From Closterium sp. NIES-65 (lineage: Eukaryota; Streptophyta; Zygnematophyceae; Desmidiales; Closteriaceae), in contig CANXME010000298.1 in the NCBI GenBank assembly GCA_948144175.1, positions 72,001 to 136,000 on the forward strand: DNA of 64,000 nucleotides, given 5' to 3'. The notes under the pieces are model-generated. The model was given only the letters and a program-made list of their open reading frames with translations. It did not search any database and was not told where the DNA came from. Of this stretch, positions 1 through 8,174 are shown in pieces. The translations under genes were made by a program, and so were the position numbers. Within the stretch, counting starts at the first letter, position 1. Every line of letters begins with the position of its first letter.

Positions 1-7
1 CCTTGGT

Positions 8-560
8 TCAGGGTTAGGGTTTAGGGTACTGATAAATAAGGCACGTGCAGCGCCTGCAGCATCTGTGGCCAGACGGGTCATCTGCAGCGCAACCGCCGCA
101 ACGTCTCCTGCCACAAGTACATGCAGAATCCCCTGGGTCATGCCGCAACGTCTCATGCCACAGGTACGTGCAGCAGTATCCCCTCGGTCGAGGGTCAGGG
201 TTTAGGGTACTGATAATAAAGGCACGTGCAGCATCTGCAGCACTTGCAGCATCTGTGGCCAGAGGGTCATCTCTAGCACAACTTGCCGCAACGGCTCATG
301 CCACAAGTCGGTGCAGTATTCCCTGGGTTCAGGGTTAGGGTTTAGGTTTTAAGCTGGTAAATGAAGCACCTGCAGCATCTGCGGCCGTACGGGTCATGCC
401 GCAACGTCTCATGCCACAAGTACGTGCAGCAGTATGCCCTCAGTTTAGGGTTAGGGTTTAGGTTTAGCTGGTAAGTAAGGCATGTGCAGCGTCTGCAGCA
501 CTTGCAGCATCTGTGGCCAGACGGGTCATCTGCAACGCAACTGGTAGCGCAATGTCCAGA
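8..560 (+). repeat. Four degenerate tandem units with zinc-knuckle exon echoes and telomere-like motif
   Basis: Four related units begin near 8, 189, 325 and 442. Each has a TTAGGGTTTAGG-like intronic stretch, then a GC-rich segment that in one frame reads C-S-I-C-G-Q-T-G-H, the first half of a CX2CX4HX4C zinc knuckle, and often an ACAAGTACGTGCAG-like end. They look like decayed copies of one exon plus flanking intron from the gene whose better exon lies at 814-865. The telomere-like motif occurs once per unit and is not an array, so this is not a chromosome end. Confidence 0.6.
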
Positions 561-571
561 CATGTGCCGCA

Positions 572-684
572 AGTACGTCTCCCCCGCCCTTCTTGACTCA
601 GATGGCACGTGCAGCATTTGTCGCAAGGGCCATATCTCCAGATTCTGCAACGAACCCATTTGCCAGAATGGTCCGATCATGCAC
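572..684 (+). repeat. Echo of the zinc-knuckle exon
   Basis: This segment encodes C-S-I-C-R-K-G-H-I-S-R-F-C after an AG and closely matches the exon at 814-865, including the following CATTTGCCAGAATGG versus CATTTGCCAGGGTAAG. The donor has been lost (GAATGG in place of GGTAAG), so it is probably a non-functional copy inside the upstream intron. Confidence 0.55.
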
Positions 685-813
685 CAAACAATTATCCCCC
701 GCCCCCACCCCTGCTGCCGCCCCTATTCCCCTTTGTCCACCTCCCCTACATCCCTTTGTCCACCTCCCCTACACCCCTTTGTCCACCTCCCCTTGTCACT
801 ACCATGATGACAG

Positions 814-968
814 GTGCGGTCGCAAGGGCCATATTTCCAAATTCTGCAATGATCCATTTGCCAGGGTAAGACAGAGAAATCCAGGTAAGGGTAAGGCATA
901 GAGTGAGGCTGAACAGTTAATGAAGGCAGGGTGCATGCCCTTTTTGCATGGCCAAAGGTGCATCCATG

Positions 969-1000
<32 letters not shown>

Positions 1001-3565
1001 GGGTGTTTGCATCTGGTATACATGCCGTCATTTTCATATGGCAGTACTTGCATGGGTTACGTTTTTTCTTCGCAAACACACGGGCAAGCACACTGAACAG
1101 CAGACAGAATCAGCAGCATGGCCGTCTTTGCCCCCCTCCTCTTTGCGATGCCCGCTCTGCAAGTGGGACATCTTGAAATTCAATCGTGAGATGTGTCAGA
1201 ACTTGATGCCGAGATGTCTCGATTTGAAAACTAATCCTTAAGTTATGCGGTGCTCTCTTATCTCTACCCTCTCATTCACACAGGCAGCAGAGTCCTAGCG
1301 TATGGATGGAGAGGCAGCAGGCGCTGTTGATAGCAAAAAGGGCAATGAAGAGGAAGCAGTGGCAAATTGCAATGAAGTTGACTCACGGGTCGCCTCTATC
1401 CGTGACCGTGTGTATCACGAGTCGCCTCAATCATGTCTGCAAGCAAGGCGGCTCAGACTCAGTTCGGTTGATTTGTGTTGGTGTCCTCTCATCTCTACCC
1501 TCTCGTTCACACAGGCAGCTGAGGCTGAGCGCATGGAGAGGCAGCAGGCAATCATGTCTGCGAGAGATGCTCAGGCTCAGTTGTAGATGGCAATGGGTTT
1601 GTCTCATGCCTTGCGTCGCCTGCTTCTGTGACTCTACTTGTCTACTCTCATTCACACAGGCAGCTGAGGCTGAGCGCATGGAGAGGCAGCAGGCAATCAT
1701 GTCTGCAAGGGCGGCACAGACTCAGAGACATGTGGCCCGGCGATCAGTCATCCATGCCACGCCTCACGCGCCTGGTAAGTTGCCTTTGAGTTGGGTGGTT
1801 ACCACTTGACCACACTCGCTGTCAACTGTAAGGCAGCAGGCATCCATGTCTGCAAAGGCGGCTCTGACTCAAAGGCACGATCCCGACGATCGGTCATCCA
1901 TGCCACGCCTCACGCGCCCGGTAAGTCACTGGCCTATTGGTTGGGTGATTGCTGTTTCCGTGGTCAACAGTAAGGCAAGCAGGCATCCATGTCCGCGAGG
2001 GCGGCTTAGACTCAAGGCATGTGGCCCGGCGATCGGTCATGCGTGCCATGCCCCATGCACCTGGTAAGCTGCATGCCCTTTGGTTGGGTATTCTTTATAT
2101 TTCTGGTCAATTGTTAGGCGAGCAGGCAGTGAGGCCCGTAAGGGCGGCTCAGACTCAGTGAGATATGTGGCCCGGCGGTCAATCGTCCATGCCACGCCCC
2201 ATGCACCTGGTAAGTTTTGAGTCGACTCAAAAGTCAAATCGTCCATGCCACGCCCCCATGCGCCTGGTAAGCTATTTTTGAGGCGCCTAAAAAATCCCCG
2301 GCGATTAATCGTCCATGCTACACCCCATGCGCCTGGTAAGCTATTTTTGAGGCGCCTCGAAAATCCCCGGCGATTAATCGTCCATGCGACGCCCCATGCG
2401 CCTGGTAAGCTGCGCGCACTTTTGTTGGGTAATTGCTGTTTTCGTGGTTAAGTGTAAAGCAATCAACTAAACGAATGATCTCGTGGTCTTCCTTTTCTCT
2501 CTCTTTCCTTTCAAGTTAAACCATCCACCAGGCAAGGGCATGACCACAGCGTGGGACGCGCTAGGCCGTGCTGTGATTATCTTATGTTCTTCTTTTCACT
2601 CTCAATTTTGTCCTTTCAACCATCCACCAGGCAAGGGCATGACCACAGCGTGGGATGGGCTAGGCCGATCCGTACCGCATACCCCTCCTGTCTTGATTCT
2701 CAAGTCCCCCCCTGCTGCTAAAGCTGCAACCAAGGAAGCTACTGCTGCTCCTTCAGGTCTTAGCTCCATTCATGCTCTTCCTGCTTCTGGTGCTGCTAGT
2801 TCTGCCGGTGGTGCTGGTTCTGCCAGTGGTGGTGGTGGTGTGGGTGCGGCTGCAGTTGGAGACAAGAGGAAGGTGGAGGAGTTGGAGGATGGGGCGGGCG
2901 GTGGGCTGAGAGGGTTGCTGGCGTATGGTTCTGATGACAGTGATGAGGAGGATGCAAGGGAGGTGGAGGAATCAAGGGAGGAAAATGCAAGGGATGAGAG
3001 GTTAAGAAATGCTGATACTGCTGCTGGTGCAACTGATGCTGATGCTGGTGCTGGTGCTGGTGCGGATGCTCCTGGTGGTGCTGCTGATGCTGATGCCGCT
3101 GGTAGTGCTGGTGGTGCTGCTGCTGGCGCTGCTGCTGCTAACGGTGATACTGCTGGTACTAGTTCTGTTGGTGGTGGGGATTGTGTAGGTGCTGCTACTG
3201 GTGCTGATTCTGCTACTGGTGTTGCTGCTGCGGCTGGTACTAGTAGTGTCACTGCTGGTGCTGCCATTACTGGTGATTGTCACTCTGGTAGTGCTTCTGC
3301 TGCACAGAGGAGAGCTGCTGATGTTGCAGCTCCTGTCGCTGCTGCTGCTGATGATGATTCTGCTGCGGCTGGTACTAGTAGTGTCACTGCTGGTGCTGCC
3401 ATTACTGGTGATTGTCACTCTGGTAGTGCTTCTGCTGCACAGAGGAGAGCTGTCGATTTTGCTGCTTCTGCAGCAGCTGGTGGTGCTGGTGATGCTGGTG
3501 ACTCTGCTAATGCTGCTGCTGTTGTTGATGGTTATGCTGATGCTGGTGGCAATAGATTGCAATGA
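814..3565 (+). CDS. Unrecognised zinc-knuckle protein, 3' part (exons 814-865, 1660-1774, 2631-3565)
   Basis: I do not recognise this gene. Three exons join with matching phases. The first, 814-865, ends in a GGTAAG donor and carries C-G-R-K-G-H-I-S-K-F-C, the second part of a CX2CX4HX4C knuckle; the first cysteine pair would come from an upstream exon. The second, 1660-1774, encodes a charged helix-like stretch (AEAERMERQQAIMSARAAQ). The third starts with G-K-G-M-T-T-A-W-D and runs to the stop, through an acidic motif (GLLAYGSDDSDEED) into a long Ala/Gly/Ser/Asp-rich tail with a 45-codon internal duplication. A nuclear RNA-associated role is only a guess from the knuckle and acidic tail. The start is not identified and may lie before the window. 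All three exon edges are copied in the neighbouring introns. Confidence 0.5.
972..1000 (+). repeat. Poly(T) tract of 29 bases
   Basis: An uninterrupted run of T follows CATGAGG and is followed by GGGTG. It lies in the intron after the zinc-knuckle exon. The rest of 866-1281 shows nothing else I can name. Confidence 0.9.
1282..1585 (+). repeat. Acceptor-side echoes of the exon at 1660
   Basis: Two earlier copies of the exon start occur, one degenerate near 1282-1350 and one good near 1515-1585. Both follow CTCATTCACACAGGCAG or a close variant, and they repeat the ATGGAGAGGCAGCAGGC core of the exon at 1660. The second copy reaches a TAG within 75 bases, so the third copy is taken as the working exon. 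Confidence 0.75.
1845..2412 (+). repeat. Six donor-side echoes of the exon ending at 1774
   Basis: The exon end (GTCATCCATGCCACGCC, then CACGCGCCTG and GTAAG) recurs with donors near 1920, 2062, 2209, 2267, 2336 and 2406. Every copy keeps the CCTGGTAAG or CCCGGTAAG splice donor. The first echoes also carry part of the upstream exon (GGCAGCAGGCATCCATGTC) and the following TTGGGT intron bases, so the duplicated unit spans the exon-intron junction. Confidence 0.8.
2215..2232. repeat. Perfect 18-bp intronic palindrome
   Basis: TTTTGAGTCGACTCAAAA is self-complementary. It sits just after one donor echo. The same sequence recurs at 30202-30219 in PIEZO intron 4, and GAGGCGCCTC-centred relatives lie at about 2276-2293 and 2345-2362. 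Confidence 0.85.
2518..2572 (+). repeat. Acceptor-side echo of the exon at 2631
   Basis: ACCATCCACCAG followed by GCAAGGGCATGACCACAGCG is repeated almost exactly at 2619-2666. The first copy diverges after GGACGCGCTAGGCCG. The copy joined to the open tail is the second one. Confidence 0.8.
3231..3455 (+). repeat. In-frame 135-bp tandem duplication in coding sequence
   Basis: About 90 bases starting CGGCTGGTACTAGTAGTGTC are repeated without visible change 135 bp downstream (3231 and 3366). The period is exactly 45 codons, so the Ala/Gly/Ser-rich tail stays open. Confidence 0.85.
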
Positions 3566-3688
3566 TCCTGGCTTGGTGTTCCTGTTCCTTCCGGATTCTG
3601 TATTAATGAAGAGGAAAAGCAGGCTTACCAGTGATTGCAATAATGTCAGTATAATGGAAAATGAGAGAGTGGTGGTTTGGGGAGTAAC

Positions 3689-3709
3689 TACCGTCACCCC
3701 CCGGATATA
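3689..3709 (+). repeat. Left terminal inverted repeat of the pogo-like element, with TA
   Basis: TA followed by CCGTCACCCCCCGGATATA is the exact reverse complement of 10871-10891. The leading TA is read as the target duplication. Just inside lie several ATTATAAGCGC-like subterminal repeats. Confidence 0.9.
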
Positions 3710-4054
3710 AGCGCCACCCTAGGATAAGCGCCTGGCGCTTCTAATTGGCATATGGCGCTTATATCCCCTCCTCGATTATAAGCGCATACCCTAGAGTCGT
3801 ACGGATTATAGCCGCATACCTGTACCTTACACATTATAACCGCCACTTTTTTAAATATATTTTTTCTACAAGCTTCACTAACCACATTAACAACATATAT
3901 TTTCATCTAATTAATTACAAAGTCAGTTTATCTACAGTTTTTTCTAATTACAGTTCTAAATCTACCTACGATTCTCACAGGCTACAACAATTTCTAGATC
4001 TACGTAATCTAGTCATCAGCTGCGGTAGGATCATCCGGGTCGGCCTCACAGTCC

Positions 4055-4185
4055 TGAGAAAATGTGAACGAGAATGAATGACTATGAAATGAAGTGAGTA
4101 CAAATATGAAACCCTAATTGTGTTGTACCCCCTATGGGATACCCCACTATAGCCTACAGAAACAAGTAAGCTATATGTTCTGACA
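4055..4185 (-). repeat. 3' LTR of the young copia element
   Basis: Plus-strand TGAGAAAATG to TTCTGACA. Read on the minus strand it starts TGTCAGAACATATAG and ends TTTTCTCA, with canonical TG..CA ends. Confidence 0.92.
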
Positions 4186-4196
4186 CACCCCCATAG
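4186..4196 (-). other. Polypurine tract of the young copia element
   Basis: On the minus strand CTATGGGGGTG abuts the 3' LTR directly, the expected position for plus-strand DNA priming. Confidence 0.7.
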
Positions 4197-4397
4197 GCAA
4201 AGTGGGGGAGAACAAGGGGTCACAAGACCAGTCAAGCAAAGCAAAGCAAAGCTCAGGGTGGATCACAAAGTCACCACGCATTCCGAGCACAAGTTCAAAG
4301 GCCAGAAGGCCAGTTCACATGCAAGATCATATATGGAGATATACAAGAGTCAAGCAAGCAAGAGCAAGAGTATATATAGGCGAAGGTACAAGCAAGG

Positions 4398-6986
4398 TCA
4401 AGAGGAGAGCAAGTGAGGCAAGACAGGCACAAGACCTAACTGCGTGCAACAACGCTGATGATCACAAGGCGCAAGTGCCTTGGTGAAGACATCAGCAGTG
4501 TTGGCCTCAGAGGCCACGTACGCAAGTCGCAACTGTCCACGCTGCTGTAGCTCACGAGCAAGAAAGTAGCGGAGAGCAATGTGCTTCGTTCTGTGCTCCA
4601 GTCGCTGCTCTCGACACAAGGCCAGCATGGCCTTGTTGTCTACGTACAAGACTGGAGGAGAACGAGGCTGCTCTCCAAGGTCGGTCAGCAGGTAGGTGAG
4701 CCAGCGTAACTCCTGTGCAGCCATAGCCCCAGCGTAGATCTCAGCCTCACAACTGGAGCCGAGAACAGAAGACGAGCGGGTAGCCCGCCACGAGACAGAG
4801 CCGGAACCAAGGCTGAAGGTGTAACCCTGTGACGACCGCTGCGTAGCCTGGTCGTCAGCCCAAGAAGCGTCTGCGTGCCCAGTGAGGACCACTGGACTGC
4901 GCCCTCCAAGCACTAGCCCCATGCCCGACGTACTGCACAAGTAGCGCAACACCCTCTTCGCTGCAGCCATGTGCTCTGGTCGGTGTCTCCTAGGAGCAAC
5001 AAAGCGTGCGAGAATGCTAAGAGGGTATGCGAGGTCAGGTCGTGTGCAACTCATCAGGTACATGAGGCAGCCAACAAGCTCTGCAAACGGGCCACTCGAC
5101 TCTACGGACTCATCCGAAGGCAGAGCTGAGAGCGAGTGGCGAGTAGGCAGAGGAGTGGCCTGAGGCGAGGAGTACGTGAAGCCGAAGCGCTGAAGGACCT
5201 GCTGCACCATGTGTGACTGAGTCAGGGTAATGGTGCGGCGTGCTCTGTCCCGGGTGATCTGCAAGCCAAGGTAGCTGCGCAGTTCACCCAGGTCAGTGCA
5301 CGTGTGTCTCTTCTGCAGCTCAGACTTCACGTAGGCGAGTCCAGCAGTGTCAGCTGTGGCAAAGACCAAGTCGTCGACGTACACGAGGATGTAGAACGGC
5401 GGCAGAGAGGTGTCGGTGCGCAGAAACAGCGACGGGTCGGCAGTAGAAGGAGCAAACCCAAGTGCCGCGAGCGTAGTCCTCAGTGTGTCGTGCCACTCAC
5501 GTGGCGCCTGGCGGAGACCGTAGACTGGACGCCGAAGACTCCACTGGGTGCCAGGAGGGAAAGACCCAGTGAAGCCAGGTGGGCGACGCAGCCAGATCTC
5601 CTCGTGCAGGCTGCCCTGCAAGAAAGCTGTGCTGAAGTCGAGAGAGTGCAGCTCGTAGTCACGGTGAGCAGCAACGTGCAGCAGAACCCAGGCGTCGGTC
5701 AGGCGGCCAAAGCAGCGGCGGGCTGTGTGGGCGCCTCCACACCTCTCCCCTGCACGGTCACCGGTGCGAAGAACGTAGGGGCAGGGACCAAGCGCACCAC
5801 CACGCTGACGCTGCAAGTACCACTCACGGAGCTGCTGAGGGCCGGGGACGGTGCGAGAGCGCTGCTGCTGCTGTGGCTGCTGCTGCGGCTGCTGCTGCTG
5901 CTGCTGCTGGCGCTGACCACCCCCAGAGCTGCTCCGCTGGGACGAGCCACTCCGACCCCCGCCACCACCGCCACCCCCGCCTCCACCGCCACCCCCGTCT
6001 CCACCGCCACCTCCCCCACCAGGACCGTCGCTCCCACCGCTCCCACCGCCTCCTCCGCTACCACCTCCGCCGCCACCTCCGCCTCCACCGCCGCCACCAG
6101 TACCTCCACTCCCGCCACCACCTCCACCGCCACCCCCACTCCCCCCGCCACCCCCACCGCCTCCTCCACCGCCCCCTCTAGCTCCACCCGCTCCCTTGCC
6201 CCCCTTGCCCTTGCCAGAGCGGCGTCTGCCACTGGGGGCAGACGCCGCGCCGACCGACTCAAAACCAGTGAGATCGGCCGCAGCGGCAGAGGCGACAGAG
6301 GGCAGCAAGGGGGAAGGACCACACCCCTCAAAGATGGGGGTGCGAGGGTCACCCCGAGAGGCCCCTACAGCGACAATACTCTTCTCAGCCGCTAGCAGGG
6401 ACTCCTCAAGGAGGTCGACAGTGAGAGTGGTGGGACAGACAGAGAGAAACTGGTCCCTAACGACACGAAGGGACTCAGGGAGACGGGTGACGAGAAAGTA
6501 GAGAGTGATGTACATGGGAGGAGGGTTCGCAGCGCGGAACTCAGCAGGAAGGGCAGCGCGGTAGCGGGTGTCACTAGCACGGAGGTGGGTAACGAGGTCA
6601 GCGACAGTGGGAAAGGAAGCGAGGTCAGGGAAGAGAAACGGTAGCATGAGGCGGCTAAGGGTAGCGGAGGAAGGGGAGGAGTAGCGTGCAACTACAGCGT
6701 CGTACAAGGCCTGAGCGGTCTTGCACTGACTAAAGTGGGCACGCTCAGAGGAAGGGAGGTGGCGACGCACAGCAAGGCGTGCAGCAGCATCGCGGGTCGC
6801 CCACTTGGAGCGAACGGCAGAGTCAGCATCAGCAGGTGGGGCAGGGACAGCGCCAGAGACAAAGTCAAAGAGAGAGACCTCATCTATCGCATCACACAGT
6901 AAGTACAGCTGCAGGTCTTCAATCCAGACGGCAAAGTCAATGGCCCTCCCCTCAGCGTCAAAAGTAAGAACATTGGGGGTGGCCAT
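4398..6986 (-). CDS. Gag-reverse transcriptase-RNase H fusion protein of the copia element
   Basis: An uninterrupted frame of about 862 codons, started at 6986 in a GCCATGG context. Residues 1 to about 230 are a copia-type Gag. A long poly-Gly and Gln-rich linker follows, then a Cys/His stretch (CGGAHTARRCFGRLTDAW). This joins directly to the middle of the copia reverse transcriptase (DYELHSLDFSTAFLQGS, then the catalytic YVDD) and the RNase H domain (CEAEIYAGAMAAQELRW, and DVFTKAL near the end). Protease, integrase and the first part of RT are absent. The related element at 16038-22696 retains them, which shows the junction is an in-frame deletion. No stop or frameshift is present. Confidence 0.9.
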   Translation of the reverse strand: MATPNVLTFDAEGRAIDFAVWIEDLQLYLLCDAIDEVSLFDFVSGAVPAPPADADSAVRSKWATRDAAARLAVRRHLPSSERAHFSQCKTAQALYDAVVARYSSPSSATLSRLMLPFLFPDLASFPTVADLVTHLRASDTRYRAALPAEFRAANPPPMYITLYFLVTRLPESLRVVRDQFLSVCPTTLTVDLLEESLLAAEKSIVAVGASRGDPRTPIFEGCGPSPLLPSVASAAAADLTGFESVGAASAPSGRRRSGKGKGGKGAGGARGGGGGGGGGGGGSGGGGGGGGGSGGTGGGGGGGGGGGGGSGGGGGSGGSDGPGGGGGGGDGGGGGGGGGGGGGGRSGSSQRSSSGGGQRQQQQQQQPQQQPQQQQRSRTVPGPQQLREWYLQRQRGGALGPCPYVLRTGDRAGERCGGAHTARRCFGRLTDAWVLLHVAAHRDYELHSLDFSTAFLQGSLHEEIWLRRPPGFTGSFPPGTQWSLRRPVYGLRQAPREWHDTLRTTLAALGFAPSTADPSLFLRTDTSLPPFYILVYVDDLVFATADTAGLAYVKSELQKRHTCTDLGELRSYLGLQITRDRARRTITLTQSHMVQQVLQRFGFTYSSPQATPLPTRHSLSALPSDESVESSGPFAELVGCLMYLMSCTRPDLAYPLSILARFVAPRRHRPEHMAAAKRVLRYLCSTSGMGLVLGGRSPVVLTGHADASWADDQATQRSSQGYTFSLGSGSVSWRATRSSSVLGSSCEAEIYAGAMAAQELRWLTYLLTDLGEQPRSPPVLYVDNKAMLALCREQRLEHRTKHIALRYFLARELQQRGQLRLAYVASEANTADVFTKALAPCDHQRCCTQLGLVPVLPHLLSS

Positions 6987-7075
6987 GGCAGCAGCTGAAA
7001 GTCTCACCGGGCTGGGAGAGTCGGGTAGGTCAGCAGCAGAGGAACACAGCTCAGGAACAGCAGCATAGCTCCTCA

Positions 7076-7960
7076 GGCGGCTCGGGCGGCTCGGGCGGCT
7101 CGGGCGGCTCGGGCGGCTCGGGCGGCTCGGGCGGCTCGGGCGGCTCCGGCGGCTCGGGCGGCTCGGGCGGCTCGGGCGGCTCGGGCGGCTCGGGCGGCTC
7201 GCGCGGCTCGGGTGGCGTAGGGGCTCACGGGCGGCGCGGGCTGCTGGGGCTGCTCACGTGCAGCACGGTGGGCTGCAGCAGGGGCCGCGGGGAGGGCTGT
7301 AGCGGGGCCGACGGCGGGCCGACGGCGGGCTGTAGCGGGGCCGGGGCGGGCTGTAGCTGGGCCGGCGGCGGGCTGTAGCAGGGGCCGGTGGCGGGCTGTA
7401 GCGGGGCCGGCGGCGGGCTGTAGCAGGGCCGGCGGCGGGCTGTAGCTGGGCCGGCGGCGGGCTGAAGCTGGGCCGGCGGCGGGCTGTAGCAGGGGCCGGC
7501 GCGGGCTGTAGCAGGGGCCGGTGCGGGCTGTAGCGGGGCCAGTGGCGGGGTGTAGCGAGGCCAGTGGCGGGCTGTAGCGGGGCCGACAGCAGCTGAAGCG
7601 GGGCCGGCGTAGGGCCGTGGCGGGGCCGACGAGGTCTGGGCGGGGCCGACGAGGGGCCGAAGTGGGGCCTAGGCGGGCCGGCGGGGCCTAAGCGGGGCCA
7701 ACGCGGGGCCGACGGGGCCTAAGCGGGGCCGACGCGGGGCCAAAGCGGGCCGAAGCGGGGCCGACGGGCCTAAGCGGGGCGACGCGGGGCCGACGCGGGG
7801 CCGAAGCGGGGCCGACGGGCCTAAGCGGGGCGACGAGGGGCCGACGCGGGGCCGAAGCGGGGCCGACGGGCCTAAGCGGGGCTACGCGGGGCCGACGTGG
7901 GGCCTAAGCGGGGCCGACGAGGGGCCTAAGCGGGAGCACGACGAGGAGGGCGACACGGAG
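7076..7960 (-). repeat. GC-rich minisatellites in the copia leader
   Basis: First come about 14 copies of a 9-base GGCTCGGGC-type unit (7076-7213). Then come ~20-base units built on GGCCGGCGGCGGGCTGTAGC (7290-7600), then GGGGCCGACGCGGGGCCTAAGC-like units (7600-7960). They lie between the primer site and gag, so they form most of the 5' leader. No gene is seen here. Confidence 0.85.
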
Positions 7961-8031
7961 GGTCGCTAAGAAAATGCGCGCCTCGGGGCGCGCTTCGGTG
8001 GGCCCTAGGAACAGGCCCTAAGAAGGGACCT

Positions 8032-8043
8032 GCTCTGATTCCA
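8032..8043 (-). other. Primer-binding site of the young copia element
   Basis: On the minus strand TGGAATCAGAGC follows the 5' LTR directly. It differs by one base from TGGTATCAGAGC, the initiator-Met tRNA site common in plant copia elements. Confidence 0.85.
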
Positions 8044-8174
8044 TGAGAAAATGTGAACGAGAATGAATGACTATGAAATGAAGTGAGTACAAATATGAAA
8101 CCCTAATTGTGTTGTACCCCCTATGGGATACCCCACTATAGCCTACAGAAACAAGTAAGCTATATGTTCTGATA
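8044..8174 (-). repeat. 5' LTR of the young copia element
   Basis: Matches 4055-4185 except for the second-last plus-strand base (TTCTGATA versus TTCTGACA). The right target copy AGTCC follows at 8175-8179. Confidence 0.92.

Larger units (their letters stand above)
4055..8174 (-). mobile_element. Young non-autonomous Ty1/copia element lacking protease and integrase
   Basis: It is bounded by 131-bp LTRs (4055-4185 and 8044-8174) that differ at a single base by eye, and flanked by the 5-bp duplication AGTCC (4050-4054 and 8175-8179). On the minus strand the order is LTR, a tRNA-iMet-like primer site, about 0.9 kb of GC-rich repeats, one gag-RT-RNase H frame, a polypurine tract, LTR. Near-identical LTRs mean a recent insertion. 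Because protease and integrase are missing, mobilisation must have used proteins from another element. Confidence 0.93.

Noticed and set aside
1..480. Telomere or subtelomere
   Set aside because: TTTAGGG-like motifs occur once or twice per unit and never as an array. They are carried along with exon-like copies.
3002..3710. Overlapping frames opposite and beside the zinc-knuckle gene tail
   Set aside because: They are shadows of the GCT/GGT-rich coding repeat. Only the Ala/Gly/Asp frame connects by phase to the upstream exons.
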